This document shows, one piece after another, positions 1 through 8,677 of a stretch of DNA of 41,296 nt (within the stretch, counting starts at the first letter, position 1; each line of letters starts with the position of its first letter). The position numbers and the translations under genes are program-made. The stretch is taken from the NCBI GenBank assembly GCA_018433015.1, contig JAHDSB010000001.1, forward strand, positions 1 to 41,296, read 5' to 3'. The stretch comes from Clostridia bacterium (lineage in GTDB: Bacteria > Bacillota > Peptococcia > DRI-13 > SV3-B141). Below the pieces are notes generated by a model that ran no database searches, was not told the DNA's origin, and saw only the letters and a list, made by a program, of their open reading frames with translations.

Positions 1-292
1 ATATAAAGATGATATTAAAGCAGGAGGAATCTTAATTATGGACTCCTCCTTGATAGAGGAAGAGCCGGACTTTAAGGGGCAAGTGTATAAAGTTCCTTTA
101 ACAGAAATAGCCCGGGAAAAACTGGGGAAGACTTTAGTGGCCAATATTGTAGCCTTAGGAGCTTTAGCTAAAATTACTGGCTTAGTTCCCTTGGAAGTCT
201 TGGAAGAAGTAGTGGGAGATCGTTTCCCCAAAGCTAAAGAGTTAAACAGCAAAGCTTTAGCTGCAGGTTTTGAGGCCGTAGAGAAGATATAA
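1..292 (+). CDS. korC: 2-oxoacid:ferredoxin oxidoreductase gamma subunit, C-terminal part (5' end outside window)
   Basis: The open frame runs without a stop from base 2, so the ATG at 38 is internal and this is the last ~97 codons of a gene that starts upstream. The residues before that Met (AGGILIMDSSLI) match the glycine-rich 'GG.L..NSSL' segment of PorG/KorC subunits, and the tail with ANIVALGALAKITGL fits the dimer-interface helix of the family, usually about 180 residues long. The gamma subunit is part of the cytoplasmic complex that oxidatively decarboxylates a 2-oxoacid to an acyl-CoA and reduces ferredoxin. The other subunits should lie upstream, outside the window. The following dehydrogenase gene starts 13 bases later, so the two are probably co-transcribed. 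The exact 2-oxoacid cannot be told from this fragment. Confidence 0.8.
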   Translation, partial: YKDDIKAGGILIMDSSLIEEEPDFKGQVYKVPLTEIAREKLGKTLVANIVALGALAKITGLVPLEVLEEVVGDRFPKAKELNSKALAAGFEAVEKI

Positions 293-305
293 GGAGTGAT
301 TATAA

Positions 306-1391
306 GTGACTACTAATACATACTCACCGGATAGTCTCAAGGAATTTGCCGGTGCTATCTTTCATAAGCTTGGTTTGTCTGAAGAAGATGCAGAAATAGT
401 AAGTGATGTCTTAATAACTACTGATTTAAGAGGTATATCTTCTCATGGGGTAGCCAGAATACCTGTCTATGCTAAACGTATTAAGTTAGGTTTAATCAAC
501 CCCAAGCCCAACAACCAGGTGCTGAAAGAGAACACATGTACAGCTTTAATTGATGGAGATAACGGGATGGGGCAGGTGGCCTCTTACAAAGCCATGAAGT
601 TGTGCATAAAAAAAGCCCAACACACCGGGATGGCTTCTGTAGCAGTCAGAAATTCCAACCATTTTGGAATAAATGCTTATTATTCCATGATGGCTGCAAA
701 AGAAGGGCTAATAGGAATGGCCTTTACTAATACTTCCCCTTTAATGGCTCCCTTTGGAGGAAGAGAAAGACTTTTAGGTTCAAATCCATTAAGTATATCA
801 GTACCTGCTGGGAAAGAACCTGATGTAGTTATAGATATGGCCACAAGTGTAGTAGCTCGCGGTAAATTGGAGGTGGCACTAAAGAAGGGAATAGAGATTC
901 CTAAAGATTGGGCAGTTGATGCTGAGGGTAACTTTACCACAGACCCTGGGAAAGCCCTGGCAGGAGCCCTTTTACCTTTTGGCGGTCATAAAGGTTATGG
1001 ATTAGCACTGTTAGTAGATATTCTTTCTGGTGTTTTAACAAGTTCCAAGTATGGTCCTTATACAGGTTCCCTCTTTGGCAATATGGATCGCAGTCAGGAG
1101 ATAGGACACTTTTTCTTAGCGATAAATATAGACAATTTCCGAGATTATTCAGAATTCACTGAAGAAATGGACAAAATGGTTAAGGAAATTAAGAACTCCC
1201 AGAAGGCAGAAGGTGTTGCTAGGATCTATACACCGGGAGAGCTGGAGTTTGAGAAATATCAGGAGCTGTTAATCAATGGGGTTGTTATTAATGATAAGGT
1301 TCAAGAAGAGTTAAATTTCTTAGCTCAGAAACTAGGTATACCATCTTTACAGGAAATAAGCGCCCAAAGTCAAATTGCCTCCACTGTTTGA
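306..1391 (+). CDS. Ldh2-family malate/L-lactate/L-sulfolactate-type dehydrogenase
   Basis: This is a 361-residue cytoplasmic NAD(P)-dependent oxidoreductase of the Ldh2/YlbC/ComC family, at the family's normal length. Visible landmarks are the N-terminal helix with DLRGISSHGVAR (putative catalytic His), NSNHFGINAYYS, PSLxSVPAG-like and DMATSVVARGK nucleotide-binding segments, and the LPFGGHKGYGLALLVDILSG signature. The family interconverts an L-2-hydroxyacid and a 2-oxoacid; the exact substrate is open (malate, lactate, sulfolactate, ureidoglycolate and others). The start is GTG with AAGGAG about ten bases upstream. It sits between an oxidoreductase subunit and a SerA-type dehydrogenase, so it probably feeds a 2-oxoacid to the ferredoxin oxidoreductase. 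Confidence 0.88.
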   Translation: MTTNTYSPDSLKEFAGAIFHKLGLSEEDAEIVSDVLITTDLRGISSHGVARIPVYAKRIKLGLINPKPNNQVLKENTCTALIDGDNGMGQVASYKAMKLCIKKAQHTGMASVAVRNSNHFGINAYYSMMAAKEGLIGMAFTNTSPLMAPFGGRERLLGSNPLSISVPAGKEPDVVIDMATSVVARGKLEVALKKGIEIPKDWAVDAEGNFTTDPGKALAGALLPFGGHKGYGLALLVDILSGVLTSSKYGPYTGSLFGNMDRSQEIGHFFLAINIDNFRDYSEFTEEMDKMVKEIKNSQKAEGVARIYTPGELEFEKYQELLINGVVINDKVQEELNFLAQKLGIPSLQEISAQSQIASTV

Positions 1392-1428
1392 GTTTGAAGG
1401 AGTAAAAAAAATAAAAGGATGGTTTATC

Positions 1429-2343
1429 ATGAAAATACTTATCACTGAAAAAATAAGCAATTCTGGTATTGCTTTATTAAAAAGGCATTGTGAAGTTACT
1501 TGTGAGTTTGGAATTTCCCGAGACGAATTGCTAGCTTGTATTGCAGAATACGATGCCATGATAATTAGAGCCGACACTAAAATAGATAGGATCTTGCTTG
1601 ATAAAGCAAAGAAACTTAAAGCAATTGGTATGGCAGGGATAGGACTTAATCATATTGATGTGGATTATGCTAAAGAAAAAAATGTTACAGTCTTTAATGT
1701 CCCTGATGGTAGTAATGAATCTGTAGCAGAACTGACAATAGGCCTAATGCTAAATATAGTGAGGAAAGTAGATGCAGCTGTTCAGGATACTAAAGAAAAA
1801 AATGTTTGGAATAAACATGCATTTATGGGCCGGCAACTTAAAGGTAAGGTTTTGGGGATTATTGCCCTAGGGAAAATAGGGACTAGGGTAGCCCAATTTT
1901 GCCAGGTCTTAGGAATGAAGATAATAGCTTATGATCCGTATTTGGATAAAACAAGAGCTGCTGAACTTAAGGTGGAGCTGGTTAGTCTTGAGGAGTTGTT
2001 AAGCCAAGCTGATATAATATCCATTCATGCACCCTTAACAAAAGATACTTATCATCTTTTAGGTACAAAAGAGCTAAAGAAAATGAAAAAAGGAGCTTAT
2101 CTAATTAATTTGGGACGCGGTGGAATCATTGATGAAGAAAGTTTGTATTTAGCCTTAAAAGAAGGACATTTAGCCGGAGCAGCAGTTGATGTGATGGAGC
2201 AGGAACCTCCGGGAAAATCTAAGCTTTTTGAATTAGATAATTTTATAGTTACTCCTCATATAGGTGCTGGCACTGTAGAAGCACAAGATTATATAGCTTT
2301 AAATATTGCAAAAAAAGTTTTAAATCATCTGAAATTGGCTTAG
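1429..2343 (+). CDS. D-isomer-specific 2-hydroxyacid dehydrogenase (SerA-like)
   Basis: A 304-residue NAD-dependent dehydrogenase of the SerA/2-hydroxyacid family, without the C-terminal ACT domain of true phosphoglycerate dehydrogenases. The ATG at 1429 is chosen because an AAAAGGA site lies about ten bases upstream; an in-frame extension back to 1375 overlaps the previous gene and has no ribosome binding site. The Rossmann motif reads LGIIALGKIG, with Ala in place of the usual first Gly. The catalytic Arg (NLGRGGIID), Glu (MEQEPP) and His (TPHIGAGT) are all present, so the enzyme should be active. Together with the preceding Ldh2-type enzyme it could interconvert both stereoisomers of one hydroxyacid through a common 2-oxoacid. 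This is inference from neighbourhood. Confidence 0.87.
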   Translation: MKILITEKISNSGIALLKRHCEVTCEFGISRDELLACIAEYDAMIIRADTKIDRILLDKAKKLKAIGMAGIGLNHIDVDYAKEKNVTVFNVPDGSNESVAELTIGLMLNIVRKVDAAVQDTKEKNVWNKHAFMGRQLKGKVLGIIALGKIGTRVAQFCQVLGMKIIAYDPYLDKTRAAELKVELVSLEELLSQADIISIHAPLTKDTYHLLGTKELKKMKKGAYLINLGRGGIIDEESLYLALKEGHLAGAAVDVMEQEPPGKSKLFELDNFIVTPHIGAGTVEAQDYIALNIAKKVLNHLKLA

Positions 2344-2413
2344 GAAAGGAGGCATATTGAGAATAAAAATATTAATTTATAATTTTAGAAAATTACAAAT
2401 GGGAGGTTAAAAA

Positions 2414-3445
2414 ATGGAGAAAAAGTTACTAGCTTTATCATTATGTGTATTGTTATTAACTAGTATGTCCTTAGTGGGTTGTGGCGGCAACAATACCGGT
2501 GAAGAAAAAAGTGGGCCCGTATTTTTAAATATTACTACTGCTACAACGGGCGGGACTTATTATCCTATAGGTGTTGGATTGGCTAATCTCTGGAACGAAA
2601 AACTCAAAGAAAGTGATGGTATTTCAGTTTCTGCCCAGTCTTCTGCAGGTTCAGTAGAAAATATTGATCTGCTTAGAAATAAAGAGGCACAATTAGCTAT
2701 CATGCAGGGATTATGCGGAGCTATGGCCTGGCAAGGGAAAGGACCTTTTGAGGGTAACCCTTATCAAGATTATCGCTCTATTGCTGCATTATGGTTTAAT
2801 GTGGAACATTTTACTGTTAAACAGGAACTTGCTAAAACAGGAACCGTTGACGATATTAAAGGATTACATTTTTCCGTAGGACCTTCCGGCAGTGGTACAG
2901 AAACTTCAACCCTTACCATTATGGAAGGATTAGGCTTAACTTTGGATGATATTACTTCAGAACGTTTAGGATATACCGAAACTGCTCAGGCCATGAAAGA
3001 TGGACGCCTCGATGGTGGTTCTTTCCCAGGTGGACCTCCGGTATCTGCTATTTCTGATTTATATGCTAGTCCTTTAGAAGTAAAAACTCTGGAGTTTAGT
3101 GATGAGCATTTAAATAATATCAATAATGTTTTTCCTACTTGGGATAAATGGGTTATAAAACCTGAAACCTATACAGGACAGAGTGAAGAAATACATACTA
3201 TTGCTCAGCCTAACTGGCTAGCCATAAATTCAGATATTGATGAAGAAATAGTTTATAAACTGACCAAAACTATTTTTGAGAACCTGGAATATTTACACGG
3301 TGTTCATAAAGCTACCGAGCAGATCAGTTTTGAAACAGCCTTCAAGGGTGTCCCTGTTCCACTTCATCCTGGTGCCGTAAAATTTTTTAAAGAAAAAGGA
3401 ATTGAGATTCCGGATAATATGATCCCTCCTGAACTCAAAAATTAG
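2414..3445 (+). CDS. TAXI-family TRAP transporter solute-binding lipoprotein
   Basis: A 343-residue extracytoplasmic binding protein. The N-terminus is a lipoprotein signal with a lipobox ending at Cys23 (SLVGCGG), so it should be anchored on the outer face of the membrane. The hallmark TAXI start GGTYYPIGVGLANLWNE follows, and later PSGSGTETST and GGSFPGGPPVSAISD are the segments expected to line the ligand pocket. A GGGAGG site lies just upstream of the ATG. It is followed by the fused membrane component of the same TRAP system, so it delivers a small organic acid or amino acid to that permease. The ligand is not predictable, though the upstream hydroxyacid dehydrogenases suggest a hydroxy- or oxo-acid. 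Confidence 0.92.
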   Translation: MEKKLLALSLCVLLLTSMSLVGCGGNNTGEEKSGPVFLNITTATTGGTYYPIGVGLANLWNEKLKESDGISVSAQSSAGSVENIDLLRNKEAQLAIMQGLCGAMAWQGKGPFEGNPYQDYRSIAALWFNVEHFTVKQELAKTGTVDDIKGLHFSVGPSGSGTETSTLTIMEGLGLTLDDITSERLGYTETAQAMKDGRLDGGSFPGGPPVSAISDLYASPLEVKTLEFSDEHLNNINNVFPTWDKWVIKPETYTGQSEEIHTIAQPNWLAINSDIDEEIVYKLTKTIFENLEYLHGVHKATEQISFETAFKGVPVPLHPGAVKFFKEKGIEIPDNMIPPELKN

Positions 3446-3461
3446 AGAAGTTAGTAACATA

Positions 3462-3500
3462 ATGCATTAGCGGTGCCAGTAAGGGCTGCCGCTAATGCAT
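3462..3500 (+). other. Intercistronic inverted repeat between TAXI protein and TRAP permease
   Basis: A perfect 12-bp inverted repeat: ATGCATTAGCGG at 3462-3473 and its complement CCGCTAATGCAT at 3489-3500, with a 15-base loop. No T-tract follows, so it is unlikely to be a simple terminator. It ends just before the permease ribosome binding site. Such hairpins often protect the 3' end of the abundant binding-protein message relative to the permease. This role is inferred, not shown. Confidence 0.65.
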
Positions 3501-3529
3501 AACATCACTTGAAAAGGAGGTATTTTTCT

Positions 3530-5482
3530 GTGAGTATATTTCCGTGGCGTAAAAATAAGGATACAAAAACTAAAAATAAGGAAATAGAAAAGAGTCGACG
3601 AGTTCTTAGTGGTAATGAAAAAAGAATTGTGAGCATAATTGCAATTGCCTTTGCTCTGTTCCAAATCTATGTCAACAGTTTTAGTTACATGCCTTCTACC
3701 ATCAGAAATGCCTTACATCTCAGTTTTTTATTAGTATTAACCTTTCTACTCTATCCCGCTAATAAAAAATCCGCAAAAAATAGTTTCACAATTTTTGATA
3801 TCGTGTTAGCTCTATTAGGAGCAGGGATAGGGATCTATTTAGCTACAAATTTTAATATCGTACATTTGGAACGCGGATCTATTGCTATAACCCGAGATTA
3901 TATTTTTTCAGCCTTGACCATCCTTTTATTGCTGGAAGCCGGCAGACGCACCATGGGGTATATAATTCCTTCTCTAGCCATATTTTTCTTGATCTATGCT
4001 AAATTTGGGCCTGCTTTTCCCGGCATGTTTGCCCATGGTGGATTCTTTTGGAAAAGAATTTTATATAGGATGTATTTAACTTATGAAGGCATATTTGGTA
4101 TCACCCTAAGTGTATCGGCCACATATATTTTCTTGTTTATTCTGTTTGGTGCCTTCCTGAAGCAGAGTGGCGCTACAGAGTTTTTCAATGATATCTCTTT
4201 AGCTTTAGCAGGAAAAAAACGCGGAGGACCTGCCCAGGTTGCTGTAGTATCCAGCGGTTTGATGGGGACATTAAGTGGTAGTGCTGTTGCTAATGTGGCA
4301 ACTACGGGGTCAGTCACTATACCTATGATGAAAAATATTGGATATAAACCGCATTTTGCTGGGGCTGTTGAGGCTGCTGCTTCAACGGGCGGAATGATTA
4401 TGCCACCCATCATGGGGGCTGCGGCATTTATTATGTCTTCATTTTTAGAAGTCCCGTATTTAAGAATAATGATGGCGGGTATAATACCTGCTCTGTTGTA
4501 TTATTCTTCAGTTAGCATTTCTGTTGATCTGGAGGCTAAGCGTTTAGGTCTTAAAGGGTTAGAAGAGGACAGAATACCGGCCCTGAAAAGTGTTATAAAA
4601 CAGCGGGGTTTATTAATTTTACCGTTAGTTGTAATTATTTGGGCTCTGGTTTCGGGTCGCAGTGCAATTTATGCTGGTTTCGCAGGTATAGTTACTACCA
4701 TAATTGCTGCTTCTGTTAAAAAAGAGACAAGAATGGGTTTTAAAGATATTCTTCAAGCTTTGGAATCTGCTTCTTATTCAGCTGTTCAAGTAGGTATTGC
4801 TTGTGGGGCTTGCGGTATTATTGTGGGAGTTGCCGGCATGACAGGGGTAGGCTCAGTTATGGCCTACAACATCATTAAATTATCTGGGGGAATTCTCTTT
4901 GTTGCTTTACTTTCTGTAATGGTTATTTCTGTTATTCTCAGTATGGGGCTGCCCTCTACAGCTCTCTATATAGTAGTAGCAGTTACGGCTGCCCCAGCCC
5001 TGGTAGAAATGGGAGTTGCTCCTATAGCTGCTCACATGTTTGTTTTCTGGTTTGGTGCCTTATCTAATGTTACTCCTCCCGTAGCATTAGCAGCTTATAC
5101 AGCAGGTGGCATCGCGGGAGCAGATCCCATGAAAACAGGGTTTACAGCCTTGAAATTAACATTTGCGGGTTTCTTAATACCTTTTATGTTTGCATATAAC
5201 CCTGTTATCGTTTGGGAAAATGCAACATTTATAACAATAGTAAGGGTCATCATCACGGGCTTCATTGGAGTATATGCCCTAGCAGTATCATTACAAAACT
5301 ACTTTAGTGGGTATCTCAAGAAATATGAGCGGGCTCTCTTTTTTATAGGTGCTTTATTAATGCTGGAACCCGGCTTGTTAACGGATGGTATCGGAATTGC
5401 TATAGTTGCATTATCCTTTATTATTCATATTAAAAGGGTGGGGAAAGGTCCGGAAGGGCTCACCTCTACTGCCTTACAATAA
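3530..5482 (+). CDS. TRAP transporter permease, fused small and large membrane subunits (TAXI type)
   Basis: A 650-residue polytopic membrane protein with about 16-18 hydrophobic segments, the length expected for DctQ-DctM fusions of TAXI systems. Family landmarks are GTLSGSAVANVATTGSVTIP, then VEAAASTGGMIMPPIMGAAAF, and SMGLPSTALYIVVAV near the second half of the DctM domain. The GTG at 3530 is preferred over an upstream in-frame TTG at 3509 because AAAGGAGG (3513-3520) lies nine bases before it; the TTG would place that site inside the gene. It should use a sodium or proton gradient to import the solute captured by the preceding lipoprotein. A terminator follows ten bases after the stop. 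Confidence 0.93.
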   Translation: MSIFPWRKNKDTKTKNKEIEKSRRVLSGNEKRIVSIIAIAFALFQIYVNSFSYMPSTIRNALHLSFLLVLTFLLYPANKKSAKNSFTIFDIVLALLGAGIGIYLATNFNIVHLERGSIAITRDYIFSALTILLLLEAGRRTMGYIIPSLAIFFLIYAKFGPAFPGMFAHGGFFWKRILYRMYLTYEGIFGITLSVSATYIFLFILFGAFLKQSGATEFFNDISLALAGKKRGGPAQVAVVSSGLMGTLSGSAVANVATTGSVTIPMMKNIGYKPHFAGAVEAAASTGGMIMPPIMGAAAFIMSSFLEVPYLRIMMAGIIPALLYYSSVSISVDLEAKRLGLKGLEEDRIPALKSVIKQRGLLILPLVVIIWALVSGRSAIYAGFAGIVTTIIAASVKKETRMGFKDILQALESASYSAVQVGIACGACGIIVGVAGMTGVGSVMAYNIIKLSGGILFVALLSVMVISVILSMGLPSTALYIVVAVTAAPALVEMGVAPIAAHMFVFWFGALSNVTPPVALAAYTAGGIAGADPMKTGFTALKLTFAGFLIPFMFAYNPVIVWENATFITIVRVIITGFIGVYALAVSLQNYFSGYLKKYERALFFIGALLMLEPGLLTDGIGIAIVALSFIIHIKRVGKGPEGLTSTALQ

Positions 5483-5491
5483 GTAATAAAA

Positions 5492-5520
5492 AAACCTGTC
5501 TAAATGGCAGGTTTCTTTAT
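5492..5520 (+). terminator. Rho-independent terminator after the TRAP permease
   Basis: AAACCTGTC pairs with GGCAGGTTT (one T-G pair) around a five-base TAAAT loop, followed by TCTTTAT. It separates the TRAP operon from the second TAXI gene. Its short T-run suggests that some read-through is possible. Confidence 0.8.
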
Positions 5521-5569
5521 AAGTAGAAAAAATAAGGAAAATACTTAAAGCAGAGGAGTGCTTAGTAGC

Positions 5570-6571
5570 GTGAACAAGCTTATCAAGCAGAGAGTTATTA
5601 TTATCAGTTTAACGGTCATATTTTTAATTTCCTGTACTGCTAGGATCTTGAAGAATGATAGCACTATTGATTATGGAGAAACAATCATGATTTTTGCCGT
5701 TGGCACTGGAGATGTAGGAGGCACATTTTATCCCGCGGGTGCGGCTATAATAAAAGTCATGAATGATTTTGTCGAAGGAGTAAGAGCTACAGCAGAATGT
5801 TCCGAAGGTTCTGTGGATAATTCTCGCATGGTGGGCTCAGGAGAACTTTTGTTTGGGTTAGCTATAGGGGATATTGCATATAATGCTTATACAGGAACAG
5901 AAATGTTCTCCTCACCTAATCCTAATATAACTTGTTTATTTGCTATATATCCAAGTATTTCTCAATGGGTAACCTTAGAAAGTTCTAATATTGATTCTAT
6001 CAAGGATTTAAAAGGCAATAAAATATCGGTAGGGATGCCGGGCAGTGGTTCTGAGGTGTCCAGTTCTATGATTATTAAGGCGGCAGGTATCCAGTATCCG
6101 GGAGAAATATTTCCTACATATATGGGATGTGGGGAAGGAGCTGCAGCGGTAAGGGACGGTCATGTTGTTGCTGCTCATACCATAGGTGGTGTACCTTTTG
6201 GTGCTTATGTGGATTTATTTAAAACAAAAAAGGCTGCTTTAATCCCTCTAGATAAAGACATGATTCAGAAAATAGTAGAAGAATATCCTTTTTATTCCCC
6301 GGCTGAAATTCCTGCTAATTCGTATCCAGGCCAGGATGAACCGGTAGATTCTGTTGGTATAAAATGTCTGTTCCTAGCGAATAAGGAAGTAGTATCAGAG
6401 GAATTAGCTTATAACATCACAAAGGCTGTCTGGGAAAATCTTGGCGTTTTGTGGGGTGAACATCAAGCACTTAAAGCTATGAATAAGGATTTTATTGTGT
6501 CTGACTTGCCTATTCCTTTGCATCCGGGAGCTGAAAAATATTGGAAAGAAATAGGGATATTAAAATATTAA
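5570..6571 (+). CDS. Second TAXI-family solute-binding lipoprotein, without its own permease
   Basis: A 333-residue TAXI binding protein. The GTG at 5570 is preferred because AGAGGAG ends about eleven bases upstream; an alternative GTG at 5558 overlaps that site. The short signal ends in a lipobox (FLISC), and mature sequence begins GDVGGTFYPAGAAI, the TAXI hallmark. It resembles the first TAXI protein in plan (GSGSEVSSSMIIKAAG, AAHTIGGVPFGAYVD, PIPLHPGAEKYW) but is clearly diverged. No permease gene follows; the next gene is on the other strand only six bases away. It may share the upstream permease, widening its substrate range, or act as a sensor. Transcription probably depends on read-through of the terminator or on an unseen promoter. 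Confidence 0.88.
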   Translation: MNKLIKQRVIIISLTVIFLISCTARILKNDSTIDYGETIMIFAVGTGDVGGTFYPAGAAIIKVMNDFVEGVRATAECSEGSVDNSRMVGSGELLFGLAIGDIAYNAYTGTEMFSSPNPNITCLFAIYPSISQWVTLESSNIDSIKDLKGNKISVGMPGSGSEVSSSMIIKAAGIQYPGEIFPTYMGCGEGAAAVRDGHVVAAHTIGGVPFGAYVDLFKTKKAALIPLDKDMIQKIVEEYPFYSPAEIPANSYPGQDEPVDSVGIKCLFLANKEVVSEELAYNITKAVWENLGVLWGEHQALKAMNKDFIVSDLPIPLHPGAEKYWKEIGILKY

Positions 6572-6577
6572 CCTTAT

Positions 6578-8545
6578 CTAATTAGTAATTAATCTGCAGT
6601 AGGAATTTACAGTGACAAGATAATAGAGGAAATAAATTATGGTATAGGAAACTATGCTGATAAGAACAGGCATAAACAAGTTTGCATTAAATAAATTTGC
6701 AATGCTTATTAAAGCCATAGTGCTGTGAGAAATTCCAATAAGAAGGGGAAGCAGGAAGATAAAAAGCATTTGTTTGGCTAGGGAGGCTCGTATTTCATTA
6801 CTGTTAAAACCAATATTTTGTAAGATTTTATACCTGAATTTTTCTTCATTGGCTTCTGTCAACTGTTTAAAATATATAACACTGCCCGTAGCAAGAAGGA
6901 AAACTAGACTTAAAAAAGCTCCAATAAACATCAAGAGACCGCCTGATTCCATACCGGCTTTATAGGTTGTATAAAAGGAGGAAAACTTAGCTTCTGGGGG
7001 CATAATTTCTTCTAATGCTCGCGTTAATTTTCCACTATTTTTTTGATTAGATATAACTATTCCTGTGAGATTATGCTTTTGGCCTTGGGATAAAAGAGAC
7101 TGAAAGACATCATCATGAACAATTACCGGCATTCCCTGTAAGAGGTTTTTATTAATTAGATTATAAGTTTTTATGTCTGCGATTTTAAAGGATTGTTGTT
7201 TATTATTTAGGGAGATTTCCAGATTTTTTTCTTCCAGATTCGTGTATTTAAATAAAGTGTAATAGAGAGGATCAAAGATAATAACTTCTTCAGGGGAATT
7301 AAGGTTAATATATTCATTAAGATTTTCCGCAGCAGATAATTCATTGAAAGTGCTCTGGGATATAAGTGAAACTACTTGGGTCACATCGTCTTTTTGTTTA
7401 TCATAATAATAGATGGAACTAGGTAAATATTCTGCTTCAGGAATGTCCCCCGGTAATCTGATACTTTTAATATCTACTGAATTTATAACTTTATTTTGTG
7501 GATATTTATCTATTATGGAGGTTACTTTTTGTTCTAAATAGGTGCCCTGTTTTATATAAGCATAAGATAGAGGGCAAGAAGCAGTGGCAGAAGCTTCATT
7601 TTTATAATAGAGGCTGTAAGTTGCTCCTATAGCAGTTAAAGCAGTAGCACTAAGAACAGCGATAGTTGCCAGGGTTCGAGCGTTATCTTTAATCCTGTAC
7701 AGCAATTGGGAAGTACTGATAATATTGATACCGTTATAATAATAAGCTTTATTTTTCTGGGCAGTTTTAACAATGAATACAACCAGGGAGGAAAACAAAA
7801 GATAAGTTCCTGCAATAGTAAATAATAAAATTAAGCCTATAGAGATTAAGGGATTAATGGGAAATAAAGTGTATAATTTGAAATTGAAGATATTAAAAGA
7901 TAACCCATAACCAATAATAATTAGAATTATTGATAAAAAAGAAATCAGTAAAGATGCTTTGGGTTCCTTTTCTCTTTTTTTATCTGCTCTAAAAAGCTCA
8001 ATGAGTTTGAATCTGTAGATTAAGCTGTAGCTATGAATAGAAGTTAGTAAAAAAATCAGGGCAAATACTGTAAGTGTATTAAAAATTGCTTTTAAAGGTA
8101 TAGAGAATTTTACCACAGTTGTTAAACCCATAAGTTTAAGTAAGAGCATTACAAAAAGCTTTGATAATAAGCTACCTAAGAAGATGCCGGTAGCCAAGGC
8201 TAAAATTCCCATCATTATATTTTCGTAGAATAACATTAAGCCTATTTGTTTCTTTTTTACGCCCATTAAAGCATAAAGTCCTAGTTCTTTCTTTCTTTTT
8301 CTTGTAAAGAAGGCATTAGAGTACCAAATAAAGATGGCAGAAAAAATAGTTATAATTATTGCTGCACCTTGAAATGCGCTTAAAAGTTGGGCTGTTGTAG
8401 TGAATTTGTCGATCACTTGTTGATTAAAACGGAGAGAAATAAAGGTAAAGTAGATCATGATGTTTAGTGAAATAGAAATATAGTACAGAAAGTAGTTGGC
8501 AAAATTTCTACGGATGTTTTTCCAAGTTATATCAAATAAAGTCAT
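6578..8545 (-). CDS. BceB-like ABC transporter permease (antimicrobial-peptide resistance type)
   Basis: A 655-residue membrane protein, typical of BceB/YtsD permeases. It has about ten membrane segments in the FtsX-like arrangement: one near residues 15-37, a group up to about 300, then a large extracellular domain (about 310-530) between the seventh and eighth segments, then three C-terminal helices. The N-terminal pattern FDITWKNIRRNFANYFLYY and ELGLYALMGVKKKQIGLMLF are characteristic. Partners normally form a peptide-detoxifying or flux-sensing complex with an ATPase (BceA) and a histidine kinase (BceS). Neither is encoded next to it here: upstream is a non-coding gap and the divergent DUF4430 operon. 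The ribosome binding site (AAAGGCGG, about twelve bases upstream) is weak. Confidence 0.85.
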   Translation of the reverse strand: MTLFDITWKNIRRNFANYFLYYISISLNIMIYFTFISLRFNQQVIDKFTTTAQLLSAFQGAAIIITIFSAIFIWYSNAFFTRKRKKELGLYALMGVKKKQIGLMLFYENIMMGILALATGIFLGSLLSKLFVMLLLKLMGLTTVVKFSIPLKAIFNTLTVFALIFLLTSIHSYSLIYRFKLIELFRADKKREKEPKASLLISFLSIILIIIGYGLSFNIFNFKLYTLFPINPLISIGLILLFTIAGTYLLFSSLVVFIVKTAQKNKAYYYNGINIISTSQLLYRIKDNARTLATIAVLSATALTAIGATYSLYYKNEASATASCPLSYAYIKQGTYLEQKVTSIIDKYPQNKVINSVDIKSIRLPGDIPEAEYLPSSIYYYDKQKDDVTQVVSLISQSTFNELSAAENLNEYINLNSPEEVIIFDPLYYTLFKYTNLEEKNLEISLNNKQQSFKIADIKTYNLINKNLLQGMPVIVHDDVFQSLLSQGQKHNLTGIVISNQKNSGKLTRALEEIMPPEAKFSSFYTTYKAGMESGGLLMFIGAFLSLVFLLATGSVIYFKQLTEANEEKFRYKILQNIGFNSNEIRASLAKQMLFIFLLPLLIGISHSTMALISIANLFNANLFMPVLISIVSYTIIYFLYYLVTVNSYCRLITN

Positions 8546-8677
8546 TTATTTTATACCGCCTTTTTACTGGATTATAGTAGACTCCCTAATACTATAGATT
8601 TTATACAAATAATAGAGCTACAACCATTTGTTTAACTAACAAATCATAGGGATAGCTTACATTTTTGTCACCAGATT

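Noticed and set aside
38-292. Small 84-residue gene starting at ATG 38
   Set aside because: The frame is open to the window edge and the upstream residues match the same protein family, so it is the end of a longer gene.
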